In this document: positions 48,535-64,000 of the stretch, piece after piece
Layout: every line of letters begins with the position of its first letter
Position numbering within the stretch: the stretch's first letter is position 1
From: Chrysomallon squamiferum
Taxonomy: Eukaryota > Mollusca > Gastropoda > Neomphalida > Peltospiridae
NCBI GenBank assembly: GCA_012295275.1
Contig: CM022667.1
Location: forward strand, 3,013,001 to 3,077,000
Length of the DNA: 64,000 nt
Direction: 5' to 3'
Made by a program: the position numbers and the translations under genes
The notes under the pieces: generated by a model
Database searches by the model: none
What the model saw: only the letters and a program-made list of their open reading frames with translations
What the model was told of the DNA's origin: nothing

Positions 48535-51023
48535 TCAGCTTTTGTCAGGTTTCTGTCCTTTCTGCGGCACACCAGATAGTCTAACTGTTGCTCGCTTTAT
48601 ACCTTTCTTTTTTTTCAGTTCTTTTCCTTTTTCGTGAAGTTCCACTTTCCCGTCTTTGTACAACTCTCGTATACGGTCGCCTTCCGGAACTGGGTTCATT
48701 TTGCCCACTTTCCGCAGGTATTTGATTGCATAGTTAGTGCCTGCAAGTGTGACAGTGTAACGAGCTGGTGTGGCCAGTTTGTACATGAGATATGCCACAG
48801 CAATGTAACCGAGGCTACCAGATTTGAATGGTTTGATGATGGTTTCACTAACTCCTAGTTGTTCTAACCATGATACAATGTCTAAACCACTGAAACAAAA
48901 AAAAAAAGTTAAAATTAAAAAATTATATGTCACCTATTTTATTTAGGAAATTACTTACTTTATAGAAGAATTTATTAACTTTTATCTTTTTAGCAAGCAC
49001 AATGTCAATAATATTAAATATAGATATTTGTATAATGTTATTTAACTGTAGCTATTAATTCTTATCTTTCATCAGAAAAAGATAAGCATACACAAGCTAT
49101 TTAATGAATGAGATTATTAAAAATATTAAATAAAAAATCATACAGACCACCTATTTAAGTTCTATATATAAAATGTAGAGGGAATGTGTCTTTAAATTTA
49201 AATTTTGTTATCTGGTTTTATCCTTTATATTCCAAATTCTGAAACACTTCTGGTCCCAAGCATTTCAGATAAAGAATTCTCAACCTGTATATTGTAAGAA
49301 ATTCCAAAATATTCCTGTATTACCATAATCAAAAAAATCTAAAGAGATAATTGTGTATTTTATTAATTTTATTAATATTAAAATTATTAACCTTCTAGCA
49401 GCTGCGTAAAAAGAACCAAACCAGACAACAGATGTTGCAATGTGTACACAAACAAGAATTTTTCCATGTTCTTTGTAGGTTTTCTTGAATCGCTGAAATA
49501 CACTCATATTCTGTTCAGAAGTCAAGTCTGTTTGACTGATGCTGTCTGCATCAGATTCATTAGAAGAGAAAGTTTTATTTTTGTTTTCTTTGGAAATGTC
49601 TTTCTCCGTTCCACCATGTTTCTCCGATGAGTAGCTTCTTACAAAACAAAGATGGCTGCCTGCCACTGAAGGAAAACATGGAGGGGATAACAAATTCGTG
49701 CTCTGACAGAATGAACCTGTCTTATGGACGTGGTGATTGCCATGGTAACCTGTCAAATGAACACACAATGTCACTCCTGAAATAAAGAACAGAATTTTTA
49801 ACTCTCTCCACTGACAACAGTATAGTACAAGTTTATAAACTGTTTCAGTTTTCTTGCTTATAAATTTATGAACAGGCATGTACAATCTTTTCAAGTTTAT
49901 TAAGGTACAAATACATATCTTTCTGTAATTTAATCAACTGTTTTCTTTTCATTCCTTATTAAATACTTGTTACTGTTGTTATAATTCTAACAACAGTTTC
50001 TGTACAATAATAATTCATTTTTATTCAGTATATGCAATCCTAATTATGATTATATTAAATAAATAAGGATGAAGGGTGGAATATAATGAATAATAATGAA
50101 AGTCAGACAACAAATACTCGGTAATATATATCAATACACATCCAATACACAGCTTAATCATGAACCAGAATTAAATATAATTAAGTCATCAAATGTGTAG
50201 ATTTGTATTATGATGAGACTGGACATATGCAATTTAAGTTATAAAATCTGTAATAATTTTTTTTTTATGTATATATTTTTTTTAAATCCAACTTACAGTA
50301 TTATTATTAGTAGTACCATTATTTATTTATTCATTTATTTGGATAAAGTGAATTTATAAAGCATCACTTATATTATATTATACATACTTAATATGCATGT
50401 GCTATCAGATAAATCAAATATATCATTTTTCTTAAAAATATGCTCTGTGACTATTTGTGATCTATCCCCCCCAAAACTGTTGATTTTCAGGATAGTTTGA
50501 TGTAATATTACTTTTATTAGCAACAGGATGTAATTCATAACACAACTTTATGTTGTATTCACAGTATTGCATCATTCCTTATGCCTTGTAATCAAGATTT
50601 TAATATACTGTCAACAATGTCTGAATGAAATACTGCAGCATATTAAACTATGCTTTGTATAACAAACTGTATTCATGCTACACAACAATCGTTAGAATGT
50701 GAAGGTTATCTAAGCATGTCCACGTGAATTGTGTTAGCATTAGGTTACCAACGGGTTCGCTTATTCAAGTTATTGTCAATAGGAAGGATTATGAGTTCAA
50801 TATTTTGGAGTTTCGATAAAATATGCAATATTATAAAAAATATATAAACTAAACTTATTTTCTTACAATAAACTTATAAAGCTGACAATGACAGTATCAA
50901 TAATTCAATACATCGAAAACGTGCGATTCTTCATGTAAAATTACCTGTGTGTTGCTTTCTGGAAAATAATAAATGAGATCGTCTTAAACAGTTTGACAAC
51001 AGTTTAATTCGCAAAGTTATCAT
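48535..51023 (-). CDS. FAM210A: FAM210A mitochondrial membrane protein
   Basis: Three exons, 50945-51023, 49392-49776 and 48535-48889, joined in phases 1 and 2, encode 272 residues, the same length as I recall for human FAM210A. The first exon gives a basic, hydroxyl-rich import sequence starting MITLRIKLLSNCLRRS. Exon 2 ends with the first membrane helix of the DUF1279 domain (about residues 133-155, FGSFYAAAR at its end). Exon 3 carries the rest: an amphipathic segment, then TPARYTVTLAGT and IKYLRKVGKM, followed by a Lys/Glu-rich tail. The family helps mitochondrial translation and organelle function in muscle. The intron inside the domain splits a Ser codon in phase 2 exactly where the FAM210B-like gene has its intron. 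The start is 314 bases from the RNMT start on the other strand. Confidence 0.93.
49218..49293. mobile_element. Decayed fragment of the pogo/Tigger-type MITE
   Basis: A stretch in a FAM210A intron reads TTCTGAAACACTTCTGGTCCCAAGC and later GAATTCTCAACCTGTA, the inverse of one end of the element at 28337-28621. The other end is missing. Confidence 0.6.
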
Positions 51024-51337
51024 GATATAATTGGTTAAAAGTATCTGTAACTAAATGAAAATCAAGAAAACCAGCTCATTCACGAATTTGTCATCATTGA
51101 TACAGTTTAGCTGCTGCAATCATGCTGTTATCGTAAATCGTTTTGTTTTACAGCATTCAGTTTATCTTAATAATAGCAAAATATTGGTATTACTCTTGAT
51201 ATTTTTGTGGCAATATGTCATTAAAATATTTTTTATATTAGAAACTTAATAGAATATTTTAAATAACAATCATGTTGTTATAACGACAAACACAAAATGT
51301 ATCACTTCCGTTTGTTTGTATACGAAAAGAAAAAAGC
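51024..51337. promoter_or_regulatory. Probable bidirectional promoter of FAM210A and RNMT
   Basis: The 314 bases between the two start codons hold no TATA box near either gene. ATCACTTCCGTTTG at 51301-51314 is an ETS/GABP-type site, common in two-way promoters, about 25 bases before the proposed RNMT ATG. The right bound depends on the RNMT first exon being correct. Confidence 0.5.
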
Positions 51338-58588
<7,251 letters not shown>

Positions 58589-61500
58589 GGATTTAATCTG
58601 CAATGAACCAACAAAACAATTATTTCTATAAATCAGACCTAATTTGTTCATTTTAACATCTCCATAAAAAATGCCACTACTTTCTGGGATAAATTTATTT
58701 TTGAGCATCATTGAACCAGTTCAGAAAATGTGTGCTGACTTTGTCAATCATATTATTTTTGAACTGACCTATAATAATAAAGGCCTAAACAGATCACATA
58801 CAATGAAAGTTTTGTTAGTAAAAACCTGATCTTTGTTCATGAGAAACAAACCAAGGTTGGCATAATCACTAAAAGATAATTTTTAAAACAACAAATGATT
58901 GATTATGCCAGAATCCAGAATGGAAAAAGAATTATTTAGGGTTTGTCTTCATTATTTTCATTGTCTGTTTTTATATATATATATACATCATTATAAATAA
59001 GGCTTAATTTTTACACTTTGATATATTCACTGAGTAATGAGTGATTATGCCAGAATCCAGGAAGGAAAAGAAGATTTAGGTTTTGTTCTTCATTATTTTC
59101 ATTGTCTGTGTTTATGTCCATCATTAGATATAAAGTTTAATTTTTTATATTTTGATATATTCATTGAGGAAAGTATTGTTACTGATGTTTTTAACAATTT
59201 TTAGAATAAATACAAGAAGAAAAAAACATTTCTTTAACGGTTACAAATTTAATTTGCCTATTTTTTGTAAGGATTAAAGAAGATAAGTATTGATCTAATA
59301 AACTCTGGAGAACATAGTTTTAAGATTTTGTTGATTTCTGTGGCAGAGTTGAGAAAAGAATTTGACCAGGAGAAAACTGCATGCATTTGAATTACATGAA
59401 AACAACCCTTTAGATAATACTGATAATTATTTTGCAAAGAGTGTCCTTGAGTACTCCATGTCCCTTTTTTTGTTAATTCTAAAAAATCAGTATAACAGTT
59501 TATAAGTGTTGTTTCAACAACAGCCAGCTTGTCACCTGGCAGCCAATTAGGACAACTGATATATTTGCAGTGAAGTAGACAGTCTGTATTTTATAGACAA
59601 AATTGACGATGGCAGGATGGACAAACCCCTCCCAAACATCTTAGACTAGAGGATATCAAAATCCCTCATTCTAAATATCATAGACCCCTAATAGGTGTCA
59701 TTTTGGACAAATCTGTTTACTAAGCAAGTAAAAAAAAAAAAAAATAACGTAGAACTCCCTAAACATTTATTAAAACAAAATTTAAGAAATAAATACTGAA
59801 TCCAAAGTAATACTCAGATCACTATACTGGAAGATAAGAAGATAGATGCAAATTCATCTGATGAGAAATAATTTATATTTGAACATGATGAAAGACATAA
59901 TGGGTATTTATATATATATAATTTTTTTTTTTTTTCTTCTCATAAATACAGGAAGTGTTAAGTAGGCTTTAATAACATTTATAACTGATGTGAATATTTT
60001 TTTTTTTTCAAAATAAGCCTTTAGTTGTAATGATATGGCATGTCAAATATCAGCAAAAAAACGCATCATTTTCTAAGTTCCAGCATATATGTATCTTAAT
60101 AATTATAAATAATTTGTTTTTGTGCTTTTGTGTCAAAAAACAGTGAGATCTTTCCTGAAAGTTATGATTGGTCCTCATCTTCCCACCAGATGCTGTGCGG
60201 TATCTAGTATGTCTTTTCTTTTTTCTTTTCCATTTATTTCCATAGACAGTACATGAAGTTGAAAGTCCCTTGCTCTTTATAGAGAATGTATTTACAGCCC
60301 TACACAATTTATTTATTGATTTTTTTTTATTTTAAAAAATCAATATGGTATATCCTTCATTATCTATTGGATAATGCTTATAAAAAATTACTGGTAAGTG
60401 CTGCTGAGGAAGTGTTGGCAGCTGGTACATGTGTGTGTGTGTGTGTTACAATACAAACACTATTCAGGCAACATCTTTGGAGATGTTAAACACTTATTTG
60501 TTTTTAATATTTTGTATATATAAAATATATGTATGTATCTTAAAGGGAGACAGTAGTTGGTTAATTATAGTTCTCAAAGAACAGAACTCATTTCTGAAAA
60601 ACAATAGCTTAGTGTTGTTATTCCTCCAATGTTTTTTTGTTGTTGTTTTTTTCTCACTGGGCTATTTCCTTAAAAGTTTTTAGTGAAAATCTATTGCTAC
60701 TGAAAGGTAATTTTATTTTGTGCAAATCTGATACTGTTCTTTCAATACTGAAGAGTTCTCTGCTAAAATAACCAAATAATAATTATCTACATCTTTAAAT
60801 GATAACAAAACTTAAGCAAGTTTAATCTCCCAAGATTTTTTTATTATTTAAATCTGATACCTGCTAATCATTAACAAAACACAATGTGCTAAATCCACAT
60901 TTCATTATTTACTATCACGGAATAAAAATATATTATTGAATGAAAATAAAACTAAGTTTTTTAAAAATACATTACGTGTGCCTATAATATTTGTTTAAAA
61001 TATGCAGGATATTATCTTGCATTAGGTTGTTAATGATATTGATTCATTGAAATAATGCGAAATAAATTAAATTTAAAAACACATTTATGTATTAATATTA
61101 TTATTATTTTTAAAGATACATTTGTACACGCGATAAATTAAAAATCGTTAATAAAATTATGACACCAAAAGTTTAATGTGATTTTCCGTTTAATTTTATT
61201 GATTTTTAAATGTTATTTTAATTATTAATCAACATATGTAACATACGTTATTCTCAAAGCTTAGCTAATACAGTTATATATATATAATATCCTTTAATAT
61301 AAGAAATTTAATTTTTGTCAATTAATTATTTCATTAATATTTTTAAAGTGATGAAACAGTCAATAAAAATAGTAAACGTGCATAATTATTTTTGATTATT
61401 TCATTACTTTCGTGTTGCTGTGCTAAGTATTATGTAGTGGAAATGATAAACAATAAATGTATTGCAAAGTTTATTCATTTAATTTCAATTTCATTTTATT

Positions 61501-61599
61501 TGAAAAGAGAAGTTTCTGATTAACTATTATTTACTGTCCAGCTAAAAAATCTCTTCTAGAAAATGCCCCTTCTTGTGTCGCAAGTGTTTATTTCGGTCA
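58589..61599. other. RNMT 3' UTR and intergenic interval
   Basis: About 3 kb of AT-rich DNA after the RNMT stop, with a two-copy tandem duplication at about 58897-59170, an A run near 59729, T runs, and AATAAA-type signals. No gene recognised. Confidence 0.55.
58897..59170. repeat. Two-copy tandem duplication, unit about 140 bases
   Basis: Copies starting GATTATGCCAGAATCCAG at 58901 and 59043 share GAAAA, TTCATTATTTTCATTGTCTG, CATCATTA and TTTGATATATTCA(C/T)TGAG in order, with small indels. Confidence 0.88.
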
Positions 61600-61753
61600 G
61601 TACTTGCGCATGCTCAGTATGCCAAAATTGGGACTTAGCCGTACGCAGCTCCTTTTCTCCGCCATTTATGCAGCCAATATCGCGTGGGGAAATATTGTGT
61701 TGATAGCTATATACGGCAGATATCATACTGGAAAAGTATATAACATAAATCAG
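61600..61753 (+). promoter_or_regulatory. Probable promoter and first exon of the TOP1-like gene
   Basis: TTGCGCATGCTCAGTA (NRF1-like) at 61603-61618 and CTCCGCCATTTATG (YY1-like, inverse) at about 61657-61670 are typical core motifs. A strong donor, CAG|GTAAGTAAG, ends the exon at 61753. This exon is spliced to the short exon 62014-62047 carrying the likely start. Confidence 0.5.
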
Positions 61754-62034
61754 GTAAGTAAGTTACTCATAATTAATTGTTCCAAAAGATTTATTAAGTA
61801 ATATTTATACCCGTACGGTCCTGGGGCTGAACGACAGACAAAGCGGCGTGCGGAGGCTAAGTCAAAATGGCTGAAAATTTTTCTAAGTCCAAACAGTTAA
61901 CCAGAGCGATGTCGACTTTTTAGAATCGGTTTTCTCATTTCTCCGATGGTTTTATGAAAAGCTCTTTCGGTATCTTTTAGACAATTAATATTATTTTATG
62001 TATTTAATTCCAGAATATTACCAGTGCTGTAGAA

Positions 62035-64000
62035 ATGGGAGAATCTGGTAAGTGAATACAGCATGATTCCTTTTGTGTTTGTTTTACGGACTTAGCTTCT
62101 GACCGAAAGAAAAAATGCGTTCAGTGAACTTCACTGAACTCTGATTTATATTTGCTATTTCCAATGTTTAGTGAAAACTTTTTTCTGACAAAAATATATT
62201 CTGATATTTGAAAAAAAAAATAAATGAAAAAAAAAAAAAAAAGAAAGAAACTTTTTAAAATAAAACAGATTTTGTTAAAACTTTTTTCTGTTACAGATGT
62301 AATATTCATTGATTTTTTAAAATTTTATTTCGTTTAATATTCTGCTAGTAAATTTATTAGATTTATGATTATTTTTCCAAAGAAAATTGAAATAACACTA
62401 ATAGAAAGTAAAAAGTGATATCTATTTTTAACATTGTTTAAAAAATTAATAACAAATAAATTTATTTATTTATTTTTAAATTTTTAAATTTTTTTTATTA
62501 TACTAGATCTATAAAAATAAGTAATAAAAACCAAATTGATTTAAAAAAATTAAATAGTGAATTAATAGTTAATTTTTGGTTAATATAATTTTTATATTCA
62601 CTACTTTAAATATGGTTCAACCAATTTTTTACATCCAATACTTCAATCTAAGCTAGGAAGGAATGGGAAAAATATTTAATTAAATAAAAAAAATAAAGAT
62701 CATAATGAAGAATTATGTTTGTGAAAACAATATTATATTAAGGAGACAGGAATCATGTCCCTACAAATGTTATTAAAATAAATAAGTTTGGTTTCCAATA
62801 GAATTTATGAACTGGATGATATAAAGTTCAAATTACAAATTTTTTGAAAATATTATTCTTTTTTTTTTTTTAGATCCACCCAAAATGAACACAAATATAA
62901 TAATTTGACAAAGCACTTGTTTTTTTTTTTGCAGCAGAGGAATTGAAAATAAAAATGCAGTCTACAGAAAGCATTGTGAACCATGTTTCTGGGACACACA
63001 ATGGTTTTGCTGGGATGGAAAACCATGTGGATTCGGGAGGGGATCGTGCCAATGGAAATGCAAACCACATTTCCTCTTCACAAAAACACGAAGGTTCATC
63101 ATCAAGTTCTAAACATAAAGAAGGAAGCGGCAGCAGCAGCAGCTCAAAGCACAAGGAACATCATTCCTCTAAACATCGTGATGACCACAAAAGCAAACAC
63201 AAAGAAGGTCATAGTTCGTCAAGCAGCAAATCAAAGGATGGAAGCTCTAGTTCGTCGAGCAAGCAAAAAGATGGAAGTTCCAGCTCTCCGAGCAAGTCGT
63301 CCAGCTTGGAGAAACACAAAGAAAGTAGTCATTCCAAGGACAAACATCACAGTTCATCAAAACATTCTAATTCTGAGCACAAACTGCACAGTAAGTCCTC
63401 ATCCTCAGACAAGCACAAAGATGGGAGCAGTAAAACCTCATCATCAGCAGATAAACCAAAAGAAGGAGTCAGCAAGTCATCGTCATCATCATTGTCAGTG
63501 GAAAAACAAAAAGATGGGAGCGTCAAAACATCGTCAAGTGACAAGCACAAAGAGGGAAGTGGCAAGACCTCATCATCATCGTCGAGCTGACAAACATCGG
63601 GATCCCAGCAGTAAACATTCTTCTGACAAACACAACAGCACTAAGTCATCATCGTCATCAGCGTTAGATAAACATAAAGATGGTTCAAGCAGCAAATCAT
63701 CCACTTCCATCGACAAACACAAAGAGTCCAGTAGCAAACATTCATCTGACAAGCACAAAGACAGCAGCACCAAATCATCTTCGACTCACGAGAAACACAA
63801 AGAAGGAAGCAGTAAATCAGCATCATCATCTGAGAAACATAAATCGTCGTCATCAGACAAACACAGGGATGGCAGCAGCAAGTCTCATTCCTCTTCATCG
63901 GACAAACATAAAGACGGCAGCAGTAAAATTTCATCTGAAAAAGTCAAGGAGTTGATCAAGTCTCCAGACAAGAAGGATCGTCCAAAAGATTCCGACAAAC
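62035..64000 (+). CDS. TOP1-like N-terminal region, frame broken, 3' part outside window
   Basis: Coding is proposed from ATG 62035-62037 in exon 62014-62047 (donor GTAAGTG), then exon 62935 onward (acceptor GCAG after a T run), phase 1. The product is an almost pure Ser/Lys/His/Asp low-complexity chain of SSSxKHKEGSS-type units for over 330 codons. KHSNSEHK and DKHKDGSS near residues 145-170 also occur in the disordered N-terminus of metazoan DNA topoisomerase I, which relaxes supercoils in the nucleus. That is my best assignment; another SKH-rich nuclear protein is possible, because the catalytic domains are out of the window. The frame used from 62935 stops at TGA 63588-63590, while the same repeat pattern continues in the next frame to the window end. 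Confidence 0.5.

Noticed and set aside
60050-60683. Short frames right of RNMT
   Set aside because: They show no homology, no splice partners, and low-complexity segments; treated as intergenic.

Overview
This is a window of AT-rich animal nuclear DNA. It has short exons with GT-AG borders, introns full of (AAT)n, (AC)n, (AG)n and (AT)n microsatellites and A/T homopolymers, and no prokaryotic gene organisation. The gene content (an ALPK1-type sensor, a secreted ShKT peptide, NDUFAF6, two FAM210 genes, PABPN1, RNMT and a TOP1-like gene) fits a bilaterian. A lophotrochozoan such as a mollusc is my best guess, but that rests on general genome character and not on a diagnostic marker.

Layout. 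Everything recognised from base 1 to 51,023 is on the minus strand: the 5' two-thirds of an ALPK1-like gene (<1-6,539), a three-exon secreted peptide with two ShKT domains (7,899-10,067), complete NDUFAF6 in ten exons (11,007-17,341), a repeat- and microsatellite-rich gap (17.3-25.2 kb), a FAM210B-type gene carrying an extra two-repeat cysteine domain (25,174-32,036), a shorter paralogue with the same two repeats but no FAM210 domain (35,626-36,673), PABPN1 in seven exons with five intronic C/D-box snoRNA-like copies (39,397-44,571), and FAM210A (48,535-51,023). RNMT then runs on the plus strand (51,338-58,588), head to head with FAM210A, and a Ser/Lys/His-rich, TOP1-like gene begins near 61.6 kb and leaves the window.

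How the genes relate. NDUFAF6, FAM210A, the FAM210B-like gene and probably its short paralogue encode mitochondrial proteins. PABPN1 and RNMT act on nuclear mRNA ends (poly(A) tail and cap), and the snoRNA-like copies in PABPN1 would act on rRNA. The ALPK1-like gene and the ShKT peptide are candidates for immune or secreted functions. The FAM210A/RNMT head-to-head pair matches the human arrangement as I recall it. FAM210A and the FAM210B-like gene lie about 16.5 kb apart in the same orientation and share both intron phases, which points to old tandem duplication.

Most striking items: a CX9CX7C repeat domain that I cannot assign, fused to FAM210B and present alone next door; its unusually GC-rich coding in one gene but not in its neighbour; and the five-copy snoRNA-like family whose upstream guide is conserved while the other guide drifts. 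All gene models were built by hand from splice signals and reading-frame continuity; none has been tested against a database or transcripts.
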